Assembly: GCA_036936605.1 (NCBI GenBank)
Contig: JAUPFV010000004.1
Span: 94,328,334 to 94,392,333, forward strand
Source: Limnanthes douglasii subsp. nivea
Taxonomy: Eukaryota > Streptophyta > Magnoliopsida > Brassicales > Limnanthaceae
Reading direction: 5' to 3'
DNA length: 64,000 nucleotides
Below, piece after piece: positions 1 to 11,505 of this stretch. Numbering within the stretch: the stretch's first letter is position 1; each line of letters starts with the position of its first letter. The notes beneath the pieces were generated by a model that saw only the letters and a list, made by a program, of their open reading frames with translations, was not told the DNA's origin and made no database searches. Position numbers and translations under genes: made by a program.

Positions 1-540
1 AGGTGAGTAATCGAACAATCTTAGATGGGCTGAGGAAGAATCTGGAGTGTAAGGCCGGAAAATGGCCAGATTATTTACAAGAAGTTCTATAGGCTTATAA
101 ACAACTCCTCGAACTGCAACGCAAGAGTCATCATTTACACTCGTTTATGGGATGGACGCGGAGGTACCATCAGAAACAATGTTCAAATTGTACATGTTAA
201 ATGAATACTTAGAGGAAACGAATGATAGAGGAAGGCGCATAAAGTTAGATTTAATAGAAGAAAAGAGAAGAAGGGCGCAGTGAAACTCTTTACACTACCA
301 GACTTTGATGAGAAGTCGGTACGCGTCAAAAGTTAGAAGAAGAGAGTTCAAAGTTGGGGACAGAGTTTTGAGGAAAGTCTTCCTTCATACAAAAGAAAAG
401 AGCTAGGAATGTTAGCTCCTAAGTAGGAAGGTCTGTACACGATAACCAAGAAGATAAAGTCAGGGACGTACAGACTCAAAGATAAATAAGGAAGAGATCT
501 TTCCCATCCTTGGAACATTAAGCACCTCAAATTTATTTAG
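1..540 (+). pseudogene. Element D integrase C-terminal part (end of pol)
   Basis: Translation on the + strand gives the end of a gypsy integrase in shifting frames: a segment like NRTILDGLRKNLE, then KWPDYLQEVL followed by a stop where relatives have Trp. Next come the conserved 'YGMDA' region (frameshifted), LIEEK, the basic 'VLRKVFLHTKEK' region, and finally GTYRLKDK and HPWNIKHL before the terminal stop near 540. In an integrase this part follows the catalytic core and binds DNA non-specifically. The catalytic D,D,E residues lie upstream, outside the window. At least two stops and several frameshifts make it non-functional. The same segments are seen in elements A, B and C. Confidence 0.85.
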
Positions 541-594
541 AGTGAATGTGTAAATATGTAAATATTTTCTTTATCAGTTTATGTAAGTATCAAT

Positions 595-642
595 GGCATA
601 CTCTTTCCTACCCTGGTGGTGCAGGAAGGTTTTAATGAGGTG
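595..642 (+). promoter_or_regulatory. Conserved post-pol motif, element D copy
   Basis: About 55 bp after the pol stop. It reads CATACTCTTTCCTACC, then TGGTGG, then GGTTTTAATGAGG. The same motif lies just after pol in A (23879-23929), B (44716-44766, - strand) and C (5330-5378, - strand), although flanking spacers differ. Function is unknown; a transcript end signal, an internal polypurine-like tract or an RNA packaging element are all possible. Confidence 0.65.
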
Positions 643-698
643 CTCTAATAGCCGACTTATATATAAAATCTCATTGCCTTCTTAAAATAATTTGCATA

Positions 699-848
699 AT
701 GTTCATCCTTTTAAATTCAAAAGGCATTCCAAAAAAGTTTGGACTAGAATGTTCATCTTTTTTAACTCAAAAGGCATTCCAAAGAAATTTGGACTAGAAA
801 GTCCAGCCTTTTGAATTCATAATATATTCCAAAGAAGTTTGGACAAAA
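699..848 (+). repeat. 50-bp tandem repeat, three units
   Basis: Three consecutive 50-bp units (699-748, 749-798, 799-848), each containing a block like CATTCCAAAGAAGTTTGGAC after a T-rich stretch. Units 1 and 2 are closest and unit 3 is more diverged. The array lies inside the pol-aORF spacer of element D. Confidence 0.85.
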
Positions 849-922
849 AATCATCTTTTTGAATCATAAAACAATGAACGTTCATGATTTTGAGCAAAGA
901 AAGGTGGTTAACGCTATGGGTC

Positions 923-927
923 AAAGG
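923..927. repeat. Target-site duplication AAAGG (left copy) of element C
   Basis: AAAGG immediately left of the C LTR is repeated at 11501-11505 immediately right of the other LTR. A 5-bp duplication is standard for Ty3/gypsy integration. Confidence 0.9.
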
Positions 928-1289
928 TAATGAGTTAAGAATTCAACTTAGTAAATTGTAATAAGAGAAGTCTAGAGAGAGAAAAAGTTAAGAGAGTTTT
1001 TATAGAGAGAAATTTCAAGTACAAATGAGTTCAATAGAAAAAAATCTTCAACTCTTTTATTAGAATAGCCTTGCCTTTTATATAGAGGAGCCAAGACTTA
1101 GTCTTAAAGTGGAATCTGTTACAAAAGAGGATAAATTGCCATTTAGTCCTCAATAATTATACATAATCACAAATATTCTCTAAGACTTATATTACATGTA
1201 ATTTAAGGACTAAACTTACATTATTTACAATTCAATCCTTATATTTATATTTTTTACAACTTTATCCTCCAAATCCTACTTCCATATCA
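928..1289 (-). repeat. 3' LTR of element C
   Basis: 362 bp, matching 11141-11500. In element orientation it starts TGATATGGAAG and ends in ACTCATTA; the 5' copy ends ACTCATCA, so the terminal CA has mutated here. A TATA-like stretch lies near 1077-1084. The pair differs at scattered positions, so the insertion is not recent. Confidence 0.92.
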
Positions 1290-1305
1290 GAATCCCCTTA
1301 GTTCT
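1290..1305 (-). promoter_or_regulatory. Polypurine tract of element C
   Basis: On the - strand the sequence next to the 3' LTR reads GAACTAAGGGGATTC then TGA. Elements A (AAAAAAGGGGCTAC) and D (GGACTGGGGGGCTAC) have equivalent tracts abutting their LTRs. It would prime plus-strand DNA synthesis. Confidence 0.75.
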
Positions 1306-1966
1306 CATGTCAGTAAATGAATGAGAACTAAACTGTCTTTAAGTTCTTCCATATCTCATGTCAGCTGTTGTAAAATAAACTCGAAGCAATCATTCGAAGA
1401 AACCACTAGGAGCAACCATTCGAAGCAACTATTCAAAGAGACTACTAGAGGAAACCATTCAAAGCGGGGTAAAAAACAAAGACCAATTAAAAGTAACTAA
1501 AATATGATAAATTCTCAAAGCCAATAAGTCTTCTCGAAACGTTATGAAAATATAACTCCTTGAATCATTGTGGAACTAAAAATTCAAAATATACTCATCG
1601 ACTTTTATCCAAACAATATACAAAAGTAACCGTTGCATATAACCGTTCGAATCCATCATGCTTTTATAGCTTTTAGACCTATAGATAGATATCTAGCCTG
1701 ACAGATGTCGAGCTCTTAATCCTCTCACCGCTTTGTATTCTATCCTATCACTATCAAAGTCTTTTAAACTTCATACGTCTCCTTTTCTTTCTATAAATTC
1801 AATTAGTAGCCTAATTTTTTCATTCTCATACTACAAATCATTTCAGAGAAAATTCAAAGCGCTTGGCTACCCTCATCGTGTTCCTCATTTTTCTCAGTAC
1901 CTTCATCAGAAAAAACCAAACTCTCCGATCAACCTTCATCTTCTCCGATCAACCTTCATCTTGTTT
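1306..1966 (+). other. Element C region between polypurine tract and antisense ORF
   Basis: No convincing protein is seen. It should hold the promoter and leader of the + strand gene. A TATA-like TTTTATAG lies near 1663-1672. Short direct repeats of a CGAAGCAACCATTCGAA-type motif occur at about 1380-1460. A 21-bp tandem duplication (1922-1942 and 1943-1963, core CTCCGATCAACCTTCATC) lies just before the presumed start. Confidence 0.5.
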
Positions 1967-4908
1967 ATGAGAAAAAAAATCCAAAAACCAGAAAATCCAA
2001 GGCTAACATAGCCAAGAAATCGAAATCTCCTGAACCTGATAATAACTTAGTCTTCGGATCGTACAATTACTTCTGCATTACTCAAAGAGCAGAAGAATAT
2101 ATATTACGGTTACTAATCAGATCAATAGCGCTCCTGTTGGAACAACCACCAAAACAATTTGTTACGGTAATTTTGATCCAACCAAAGCTCCTGCTATTTC
2201 TCCTTCTCCTTCATTCGAAAAACATTCATCATCCAAAATCCTAGGTCCTAAAACACCTCGATCCTCTTCATCTCAAAGTAACATTTCTCCTTTGGTTAGT
2301 GAAGAATCCCCTTTAAAGCAAAAGTCAAATACTCCATATTCAAATCATTCTTCAATAATTAGAAAAAGAAGAACTTTCATTGTCATGGGAGATGAATCAG
2401 AAATTAACCCAACTCCTCCTCTTTGAATCCAGATACTAAAGCTCCTCCTTAGAGAGAAGTAACTAAGGAAATTTCTCGAACAAATAACCCTTTACCAGAA
2501 ACTATTAATCCATTACCCCAACATCCTCGAGATGAAACAGCAAAAGCCAACGAAGCTGATTCAGAGGCTACCAGACCGATCTCGAAGCTGAATCTGATGA
2601 TGGGAACTTAGGAAACACCCATAAGCCTCAGGAAGAAATATATGCTTGCTTTGTTTCCGAAGAAAAAAGAGCTATAATTGGAAGAAACTTAAAGAGTCTT
2701 GAAGCTAAGTACATCATTGCTTTGAAAAAAGTTCGATATATTTATTACAAGGATAGCCAAGCTTCATCTCTAAAAAAACAATGGGGAATGGGAGATAACA
2801 TAACTCTTCGACTGCCTAATGAAAGAGAAACTCTTTAGATTGCAAAGATGATGAACTAGTAGTCTACCTTGAAATCAATTATGGTCTTCGGTTTTCACTG
2901 GATCCTATAATCGTGGAATACTTCAAACTCCTCAACTTGTGCCCTACACAGGTGACACCAAATTAATGGTTCACCCTTATGTCAGTGATTATGAAATCTC
3001 GACTATCTCAAATTCCCATCAACATCAAGGAATTCATCTCTTTAACTCAACTGTCAAAAGGTTTGAAGCTTCCCTTTTACTACCTCACCCTAGGGGATGA
3101 TCTAAAAATTATCGATGACCTCTTAGAAGCTGATAAATTATGGAAGCGGAAATTCATTTATATATCAGGAGCATGGGAGAATGGCAAAGATATTTCTGAT
3201 GCTAATCCTTCAAAGCTAAATCTCATCTGGAGAAGCAATCGTAAGCACTTCGAAATTTTTACATTATGAAATAGATTATATATTTTGCCTCTCTTTCCTT
3301 AATTTTCTACTTGCATGATTATTTCAGAAATTTTGAGGCGTTATTCAGCACATCGACCAGCTGCTAAAGCCATTTTCCAAAAACTTGCTACTTGGGCTGA
3401 GAAAGAATGGAATAATGTGTTCCACACTACCTTCCAACCCATCAATTTCCTCAACTGCCACATGTTCCCAATTTCAGAAGGCGTCTTGCCACCTCAAAAT
3501 TTGATGTCAGAGCCTGATTCAAAGATTGTCTGCAAAAGGTTGGTTCATCCCAATTGTAAAGTCTTTATTCCTATTCGCAACAAATCAGAGAGTCATTTAC
3601 CAAAAAATAAAAAATAAAAAACCATCAAAGAGAAGAAAGGTAAAAAGACAATTAACACATCTGTTGCTACCCTTCAAGTCCATCGAAACCGAAACCTCAA
3701 AAAAGAAAAACCGCAGAAAAAACTCTCTCACCTATCGAAGAAGGGAAAAATCAAGAACCATCTTTGAAGAAAAGAAAGGTTCTTCCAGCTCCCATGGAAA
3801 GAAAAATAAACAAGCGAGAATCACTTCGTATACACTGGTCGAAGAAGATGAAAACAATGTTGAAAACCAACAAAACCAACAAAACCCTCTGGTTGAAGAA
3901 CAAACAACCAAAGACAACACTGTGATCATCATCGAAGATAGTACTACTAATGAAAATCAGGCTGCTGAAAACTTCGATCCTGATATTTTCATTAATTTTG
4001 AGTATACTGAAGCGCTTACTGGTGAAGACGATTTTGTTATTCAAGTCATCCAAAATCACATGCTTAACTTTGGGAGACCGACACCTGCCGAGGCGTCTCC
4101 AGAAATTATCTGTCCTCCTGCTCCTATCACCACTTTAGATATGATTCAACATCCTAATTCATCAGAAACAGAATTTACTCTTCCTCCTCCAAATCCTGCA
4201 ATCGCTGTTGCACTTTAACCATTTACCGATCTTGATATTGCAGCAAAATTACTTGCTTCCCAAGTCAAAGCTTCTCAAAACCATCTAAAGCAATAGGCTA
4301 AAGATATGATCTATTACAAAGAATCTTATGAAGCTGAGAATTTTTTTAGAGAAGACTTGCGCAACAAAGTGGTTGATCAATTTCACATGTATGAAGTAGC
4401 AAGGTCCGAACTCATAAAAGGTGCACTCTGCATGAAGAATCATATGTGAATCACACACATAGTTGAGACAGAATTACTGACGACTTCTCATGAGAAGGAT
4501 ATGAATAAGCTCAAGACCGATCATGCTACTGAACTGGCTACCGAGATATCCAACTCCAAAAGTCTGCAAAATTCTCTTAACCTTTCTGAGGCAAAAAATC
4601 AAGAACTGACCGAGGAGATTGCTAAACTAAAGAAAGAATTCGAAGTGGAAAAATCTGCTGCTGTTGCTGCTGCTGAGGCTGAATTTTCAAAAGACATGGT
4701 AGCCGCTATTAAAAATAGAAAAGAAGAAACAACCATTCTCCTTCTTCGAGAATTTCACGCTACTTATCCTAAAATCAACCTCACAAGATTCTGGAACGAT
4801 ATTCTCATCGATAAGCGTCCAAGTGAAGCTTTCGATCCTATCCCCAATTCGTCATCCGAAGATGAAGATAAAGAAGAATCATCCGAGGAGGAGGAGTCGT
4901 CTGATTAA
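1967..4908 (+). pseudogene. Antisense ORF (aORF) of element C
   Basis: Opposite in strand to gag-pol and converging on it. The ATG at 1967 is my best guess, since the N-terminus is frameshifted. Order seen: a Ser/Pro/Lys-rich low-complexity part (about 1990-2640); a globular domain (about 2650-3240) with FSLDPIIVEYFKLLNLCP and, further on, DDLKIIDDLLEADK; an 87-bp intron (3241-3327); a second conserved part from 3328; a Lys-rich linker; acidic and Pro-rich stretches to 4218; a coiled coil (about 4500-4760); and an acidic tail ending ESSEEEESSD. The globular domain resembles Pfam Transposase_28, 'putative gypsy type transposon'; this is by pattern, not a search. Function is unknown. Several stops and frameshifts are present. 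At the site where A and B have a TAG, C has an intact Trp codon. Confidence 0.75.
3241..3327 (+). other. Predicted intron in element C aORF
   Basis: GTAAGC donor, U-rich body, TTTCAG acceptor, 87 bp. It interrupts the codon after the first base (phase 1), between the globular domain ending IWRSN and a second conserved segment. Introns at the same site and phase occur in A, B and D. Confidence 0.78.
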
Positions 4909-5531
4909 GTTTATTATATTTTTTGTGTTTGGTAGGTTGAAAAATTGTTTTTTGTACTTCGACGAATTAATCTAATCAACAAACGATTTCCTTGTTTTAT
5001 TATTCTCTTCACATATTATTTGATGCTAAATTGTTTTTAAAAATATAATTATTAACTGTAAACTTACCACCTCAAATACCTTAACACGGTAGCGCTTCGA
5101 AAAATTCTCAGAGTGCTGTTAAGCTTTCACCTCGGAAAAAGTGTAAATGTGATTATTAAATATGGTTGTTTCTTTGAAAAGTGTTATAAACACTTCAGAA
5201 TATTCTACCCTTAACCATCCTCAAAGATGATCAGTCTTTGATAAGTTGTTAAGATAGTCTTTGATAAGCATGTGTAAACAACCATTAGCCAAAAACAAAC
5301 TTTATTTATAGTATTGAATATGTACACAACGCCTCATTAAAACCTTCTTGGGCTAACATGATAGGAAAGAGTGCGCCATTTGAAAGTAAAAATTCCAAAA
5401 TACAAAAAAATATACTCCCAATAAAGCTTCTAGTGTTGTATATTCCATGGGTGCTGAAGCATCCTCCCTTGAAAATCGCAAAGGTGATAAGACCCTGGTT
5501 TTATCCTCTCAACAACCATATAAGGCGCTTC
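4909..5531. other. Element C spacer between aORF and pol
   Basis: A tail-to-tail region between two converging genes. It contains the shared post-pol motif (5330-5378, - strand) and short direct repeats of a GTCTTTGATAAG-type sequence (about 5230-5270). No further coding sequence is supported. Confidence 0.6.
5330..5378 (-). promoter_or_regulatory. Conserved post-pol motif, element C copy
   Basis: On the - strand it reads ACTCTTTCCTATC, then GGTTTTAATGAGGCG, matching the motif in A, B and D, but the middle GGTGGCGCGG part is degraded. Confidence 0.6.
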
Positions 5532-6640
5532 CTAGTTTAGAGCCATTTTTCCAAGGCTTTTATCCTTTGTGTGCAAGAAAACCTTTCTCATCATCTTATC
5601 ACCTTCTTTAAACTCTCTTCTTTTCACATTCGAATCATTTCTATTCCTCATAAGAGTTTGATAATGAATTACATTCAAATGAGCTCGAACTCTTTTCTCC
5701 TCAATAAAATCTAAATTCGCCCTTCGAACTTCATCATTAGATGTCTCAGAATATTGACTTATTATAAAAGATGACATCGTAGATTCTATGGGGCTAACTG
5801 CATCCATTCTATATGCCAAAGCACAAGGAGTTTCTTTCGTAGCCTCTCTAGGAGTTGTCCAATAAGCCCAAAGCACCTCTTGCAAATAGTTTGACCATTT
5901 TCATGGTGCCCCCGTCAAATTCTTCTTCAAGCCATCTAAAATCATTATGTTTGTTACCTTCACCTGTCCATTAGCTTGAGGATGAAAAGGCGTCGAAAAG
6001 CGTTGCTGAATTCCTTTAGAAGTACAAAATGAAGTCATCTCCTTGTTATTAAACTGAGGTCCATTATCTGTTCTAATCCTCCGAGAAACTCCAAAACGAC
6101 AACAGATGCTGTTAACAAAAATTTGATCACGTCTTTTGCTTTTGTCCCTGATAACGGTTCTGCCTCTGCCCATTTTGTAAAATAATCCACTGCTACAATT
6201 ACCATATGTCTTCCTCCGGAAGTCATCGGCAAAGGTCCCACTATATCCCCTATCTATCAAATGGTACTGCCTCAGATATAGACATAAGAGGTACTGCTGG
6301 TCTGTGAATAGCATTGGAAAATCTGTGACAAGTATCACAACTTCAAACTAAATTCTTAGCATCATTCATGATTGTATGCCAATCGAACCCTGCAAGTAAA
6401 ACTCGACGTGAGAGAGCTTTGAACCCACAATGAGCTGACTCTTCACAATCATACAACTCTGATAATACTTTTTGTGATTCATGTTTGCTTAAACATCGTA
6501 ACAATGGCCTCCTCAATGCCTTTTTATACAATATTCCATCCAGTACTATATATATGAAGGCTTTACTTCTCACTTTTTTGGCCAATTGTGAATCATCTGG
6601 TAGTATTCCTTGAGTAAAAAAACTAAGAATATATGATCGC
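5532..6640 (-). pseudogene. Element C integrase
   Basis: Retroviral-type integrase that would insert the cDNA. The zinc-binding region is seen at 6343-6585 (segment HCGFKALSRRVLLAGFDWHT). The core follows in two frames: MGPLPMTSGG with a downstream DYFTKWAE block, RTDNGPQFNNKE with the second Asp, and FHPQANGQVKVTN, where the catalytic Glu position reads Lys or is shifted. The C-terminal part (5532-5885) keeps LWAYWTTPREAT and RKVFLHTK. Frameshifts near 6240 and 5890 separate the pieces. It is followed on the - strand by the spacer and the aORF tail. Confidence 0.88.
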
Positions 6641-6699
6641 CAATCACCTCGGATTATATCAGACGTAACAAAAAATTCCTATATACATTCACATTGGCT

Positions 6700-7480
6700 A
6701 GATTGAGTAACAATTGGAGGATATTCTTTCGTGTAAGAGACATTTGCCAACGAGTCAGCAACCATATTACTCTCTCGCCCAATATATTCCACAACAACAA
6801 TATATAAGTTCCCGAAGACATAAAATCAGACGATCCTTTCTTGCTTCGGAAAATCCAGATACTTGATTTGCTAAAAATTTAGAATCCGTTTCCAAGCGCA
6901 CTGAAGTTACCCCATAAATTTTTGCCAATCTTAAACCTTCCAAAGCAGCTTCGTATTCAGCTTCATTGTTTGAAGCATGAAAACCAAAATTAATAGATTG
7001 AATCATTGTCTCTCTTGTTGGAGCTATTAACTGAACCCCAACACTGCACCCTAAAACACTAGATCCTCCATCTGTTTGAATTACCCACTTCGAATTCACT
7101 GGAGTGTCCTCTTTACTTTCTTCCTCACCTGATCGAATCGAATGGAATTCAATAAAAAAAATATGCCAGTGCTTGTGCCTTTATTGTTGTTCGAGATGTA
7201 AATAAAATGTCATAGTCTCCCAACTCCACTGACCATTTGGTCATTCTTCCCAAAATATCAGGTTGTTGCAAAACATTTTTCAAAGTGAATGAAGTTCGAA
7301 GTTCAATAGTATGAGCTTGAAAATATGGACGCATCTTCCTAGAAACAATCAACAAATTGTAATGGTAATTTTTCTAATTTTATATATCTCTTTTCTAGCT
7401 GCCACAAAACTTTTACTAATGTAATACACCGGCTTCAGAACTCCTGAATTCTCAGTGATTAACACTGCGCTCAGTGCAAA
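6700..7480 (-). pseudogene. Element C tandem RNase H domains
   Basis: The gypsy RNase H follows the RT (about 7149-7480; conserved segment ILGRMTKWSVELGDYDI and the 'RKMRPYFQAH' block). A second RNase H lies at 6767-7099, with TDGGSS, GCSVGVQ, SNNEAEYEAALEG-type and LETDSKFL motifs carrying the catalytic Asp-Glu-Asp set. A second RNase H next to a degenerate first one is established for plant Tat-lineage elements. Stops lie between the two domains and near 6770. Confidence 0.85.
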
Positions 7481-8640
7481 ATCCGATACCGCATGTATAA
7501 AAATAGCTTCTCCCCATTTCGAGGCTTTGATAAAATATCTGGTGATGACAACAAATTTTTAATGTTTGTGAATGCTGCTTCATATTCCAATGTCCATTCA
7601 AACCTGCTTGGTCCTCGTAACACTTGAAAGAAAGGAAAGCATTTGTCAGAAAATCTAGAAATAAACCGATTAAGTGTTGTTAACCTTCCTGTCAGTATTT
7701 GCACTTCTTTGATAGACCGAGGCGAATTCATTGTTATCAAGGCTTTCAATTGTTCTGGGTCAACTTCTATTCCTTTTTCACTGATGACAAAACCCAAACA
7801 CATCCCCGATCGAACTCCGAAGGCGCATTTTTCAGGATTTAATTTTAACATGGTTTGCCCTTAAATTCAAAAAAGCTTCCTCTAAATCATCAAGATGCAC
7901 TTCATCCTTTGAGGTTTTTACCACCATATTATCTATATATACCTCCAAGTTTCTTTTGATCTGATTAGTAAAAGTTTTATTCATCAATCTCTGATAAGTG
8001 GCTCTAGTATTTTTTTAATCTAAAGAGCATTACCCTATAACAGTGCAGGCCCCTATCAACTATGAAAGTGGTGCATTTTTTTATCTTTTGGATCCATTTG
8101 GATTTGATTATATCCTGCAAAAGCATCCATGAAAGTTAAAATTTTATTGCATGAAGTAGAGTCAATTAACTGATCTATTCGAGGAACATGAAATGGATCT
8201 TTGGGACAAGCTCGATTCAAATCTGTAAAATCCACCACAACCGGATTTGCCGTCCACAAAGGATACTGTGATTCCCTTATGTGTCCGACCTTAGATAATC
8301 GATCCACTTCGGAAAAAATCACTTCTGACTTCTCCGAGGAAAATGCTCTTCTTTTTTTAATAACCGACTTAACCTTCAGATCAATAGCCAAGCTATGACG
8401 AATTACCTTAATTGGTACTCTTGTTACATCCTCTGTCCTCCAAGCGAAGACATTCAATTTGGAAGATAAAAAATCCAGCAGTTGTTGACGTAGATGCGGG
8501 GTTAATAAGGTTCCAATTCGAAGCACATTCCCTTCCGAAAAAATAAACTCCTCAATCTCTTCTTTTACCGTTAAAGACCCTAGGGTTTCCCTCAGATCAT
8601 CAACCCTTTCTTTAGATTCTGAGGGTACCCCTTCTAACTA
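7471..8640 (-). pseudogene. Element C reverse transcriptase
   Basis: Segments in order on the - strand: KLNVFAWRTEDVTRVP, SEKSEVIFSEVDRL, HIRESQYPLWTANPVVV, DLNRACPKDPFHVPRIDQL, FMDAFAGYNQIQMDPKDK, then a frameshift, LEVYIDN, and a thumb region with LNPEKCAFGV, LGFVISEKGIEVDPEQL and VQILTGRLTTLNRFISR. The usual YxDD catalytic box reads YIDN (7928-7939), which would abolish or weaken activity. Confidence 0.9.
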
Positions 8641-8651
8641 CTATTCATGCA

Positions 8652-9345
8652 TTAAGTCTCCAGTGATGGATCCTCGGATCCAAAGTGCAGTGGAATAACA
8701 TTCCCTAGCAACCTTCTGATCGCCTCAAACGACCCCGACTCGATCTCCAACCACATACTTAAAACACTGATGAACTGTAGACACAACCCCATACATTCTT
8801 GAAAGCCATGATCTTCCAAAAATACAATTATAACTTGTGGGACAGTCCACCACCATAAAATGTACCTAGACCTTTTTCTTAAATGGTCATTTTCCCAAAC
8901 TGACTTCACCCTTGAATTTTCCAACAACACGAGCTGTTACACACGTGAATCCAATAATCGTTCGATCTGATTGAGAGATGCGAGGTGGATTTGACATTCT
9001 ATCATAGGTGGATTTAAAAATGACATTAGCAGAACTGCCAATGTCAATCAACACACGTCGAATTTTGACGCCAGCCACCTCTGCTCCAATAACCATAGCA
9101 TCTTCATGTGGTCCTGCAGTACCTCGTAGATCATCTTCATCAAACAAAATGAAGGGAATAGCTTTCTTTCCATACAAATGCGTAGATATTTTCCCTTCAA
9201 TTTGAGTTGTCAAGTTGACAACATGCCTCTTCCTCGAACTATCCAAATTTTCGATCATCGAATCGGCTCCGAAGATAGCTAACGATTCAAAAAACTTGCA
9301 TAGCTCCCGTACATGTCCCTTTTCTATGGGCTCTTCGACCGTCAT
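8652..9345 (-). pseudogene. Element C aspartic protease region
   Basis: Pepsin-like retroviral protease that would cut the polyprotein. The active-site stretch reads VLIDIGSSANVIF, so the D-T/S-G triad has become D-I-G. Upstream is the FFESLAIFGADSM segment shared by A and B, and downstream are the flap region and a GRSWLSRMYG-like block in a shifted frame (8652-8930). Confidence 0.85.
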
Positions 9346-9369
9346 CAGAAGAAATTTGTTCGGATCTTT

Positions 9370-11041
9370 TTACACATACTCAGAAGAAGCATCAAAAGGT
9401 TCAGCCTGTGAATCCAAAATCATCAAATTCTCAGCTGGTGCAGCCTTCGAAGTTGATGCAACATTATTTTTTGACCCACTGCTTTGCGACTTCACATAAG
9501 TTAGGAGCTTTCCATATTTAATCAAAATTTGAATCTCTTTCTTCAAAGCAATGCAGTCATTTGTATCATGCCCAATATCCTCATGATAGCTGCAAAACCT
9601 GTTATTTTTTACCTCCCTTGGCCTACTAATTGGGGCTGGTTTCCTAAAATTTACGAAGCTCTTAGTCTTATCCCAAATCATAGATACATTCTCTGTCAGA
9701 TCAACATAATATTCTGGTTTGACCCTTTGATTCAGTCTAGGCCTGTTATAAGTATTAAATGGAGCGTAATTTGAATATCCACCACTCCGAGGAGGCAAAT
9801 TGTTGTTATTTTTCCTTGATTGCTGATTGCCATTTCCATTTCCATTCGAGGGTTTCCCCTGGTTATTAGTCGTCTGTCCTGAATTCTTTGGAGTGCTAAC
9901 TGGTCCGCCTTGGACTCTAGTTGACTCCTCGACTTTAATCTGATCCTCAACTTGAGCTATCACAACTCGAAAAGTTAAGGCTCTTCTCTTCATCGTCTAA
10001 GTGGCTAGATTCCCTGGTAACAATCTTTGGCGAAAAGATGACATCGTCACATTCTCTTTACAGTTGTCCAAACTAGCTTTAGTCAAAACAAATCTCTTCG
10101 TATAATCCTTCAACTTTTCCCCAGGTGCCTCCTTGTACTGAATAATGGTATCACCATTTGCTCTCATTTATTTTATTCCCACAAACTGCCTTCGAAATTC
10201 AGAGCTGTTCAAAATTTTAAATGGACCCCCTCAGAATATGATTGTACCACTTAAGAGATGTTCCCTTAAAAGTCTGAGAAAATGCACGACACACTAGCAG
10301 TTCATCATCTTCGAAATTCATCATATAGTTCTTGAATTGGTCGATGTGATCATCGGGATCCCGCATCCCATCAAACTTCTCTACCTTGGAAATGTCAAAA
10401 CGCTTCAGAAGCGTCATGGAACAAATTTCACTTATCAATAGAGAATTTCTCCGATCGATACCTTGAACAAACTAATTATCTGTTCCCATTGTAACATATA
10501 AATTTCGATCAGTTTCAACATACTAGTTTGAAGTATTTCCTTCGCACCATGTAGATTTACTCCCCTTTTTATGTTTCCTCGACTGATCTTTGTCTGGTTC
10601 CTCTTTCAAAGAACCCCTCTATCTCTTAAAAACCGAAGCTGAGCATTCTACCTCTTCGTCACTCGAGGTTACGTACTTCTGCTTATCTTTTTTCCCTTTA
10701 CGAGATGAATATCGCTCTTTAAGAGACACAAAACGCGTTGCTTTGTCCTCAGATTTAGCTTGTCGGTTATCAAAAGATCGATCTGATTGACCTCCCATCT
10801 CAGTCTTTTCTGTTACTTGTCTAACCTCGGATTTAAGGTTCACCAAGTAGATCTCTTGCTCCCTTTTTTTATACTTCTCATTTAATGCATTAATCTTGTC
10901 TAAAAGCTGGTTCATTCGTACCTCAATATCAAATTAAATTTGGATCGGAGACGATCCATTAGGTCTACTTCCGTCCCTCTGTAAATCATCTTTTAGATTT
11001 TTCATGGCTGATCGAAGCGTATGATTGTTCTCAGGATTCAT
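9370..11041 (-). pseudogene. Element C gag
   Basis: Structural capsid/nucleocapsid protein. An ATG at 11041 lies about 80 nt after the primer-binding site and opens a Lys/Glu-rich N-terminus, with an in-frame TAA near 10936. The capsid core is seen at 10217-10438 (FDISKVEKFDGMRDPDDHID, then CRAFSQTFKGTSLKWYN). The nucleocapsid part (9370-9993) has a low-complexity Asn/Gly/Pro stretch and the zinc knuckle CSYHEDIGHDTNDC, the non-canonical C-x2-H variant seen in these elements. Stops and frameshifts lie between 9993 and 10217. Confidence 0.85.
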
Positions 11042-11120
11042 CGTATTAAGTTTGAAGAAAAAATACAACAAGATTGTATCAATTTCGAACAGAATAAGTC
11101 ACTGATTTCTTTTATTCAGT

Positions 11121-11137
11121 CCCCAGTGAAATCGCCA
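11121..11137 (-). promoter_or_regulatory. Primer-binding site of element C
   Basis: On the - strand, three bases after the 5' LTR, TGGCGATTTCACTGGGG. Its complement ends in CCA as a tRNA 3' end should. Element B has TGGCGACCACAGTGGGAG at the same spacing. The tRNA was not assigned. Confidence 0.75.
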
Positions 11138-11140
11138 ATT

Positions 11141-11500
11141 TGATGAGTTAAAATTTCACCTTAGTCAATTGTTATAAAAGAAGTCTAGAGAGAGAAAGAG
11201 TTAAGAGAGTTTTTAGAGAGAGAGAATCAAGTACAAATGAGTTTAATAGAAAAAGTGTTCAATCCCTTTATTAGAATAGCCTTGCCCTTTATATATGGAA
11301 GCCAAGACTTAGTCTTAAAGTGGAATCTGTTACAAAAGAGGATAAATTTCCATTTAGTCCTCAATAATTATACATAATCACAAATGTTCTCTAAAACTTA
11401 TATTACATGTAATTTAAGGACTAAACGTACATTATTTACAATTCAATCCTTAAATTTATATTATTTACAACGTAATCTTCAAAATCCTACTTCCATGTCA
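11141..11500 (-). repeat. 5' LTR of element C
   Basis: 360 bp; in element orientation it starts TGACATGGAAGTAGG and ends ACTCATCA. A TATA box (ATATATAAAGG, about 11287-11297) would drive gag-pol transcription, followed by a CT-rich leader. It pairs with 928-1289. Confidence 0.92.
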
Positions 11501-11505
11501 AAAGG
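11501..11505. repeat. Target-site duplication AAAGG (right copy) of element C
   Basis: Identical to 923-927. Element D sequence resumes here. Confidence 0.9.

Larger units (their letters stand above)
541..922 (+). other. Element D spacer between pol and antisense ORF (left half)
   Basis: No coding sequence is seen. The stretch holds the motif shared by all four Tat elements (595-642), a second short block around 674-694 (TGCCTTCTTAAAATA, also in A and B) and a 50-bp tandem repeat (699-848). The spacer is cut by element C and resumes at 11506. Confidence 0.7.
928..11500 (-). mobile_element. Complete Tat-type Ty3/gypsy element C, nested in element D
   Basis: Both LTRs are present (928-1289 and 11141-11500) and flanked by the perfect duplication AAAGG. 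Reading on the - strand the order is 5' LTR, primer-binding site, gag, protease, RT, RNase H, second RNase H, integrase, spacer, a gene on the opposite strand, polypurine tract, 3' LTR. The total is 10,573 bp. Every coding part has stops or frameshifts, so the copy is dead. Its LTRs are unrelated by eye to those of A/B and D, so it is a different family with the same architecture. Confidence 0.93.

Noticed and set aside
348..530. Open frame on the - strand
   Set aside because: Shadow of element D integrase, which is recognisable on the + strand.
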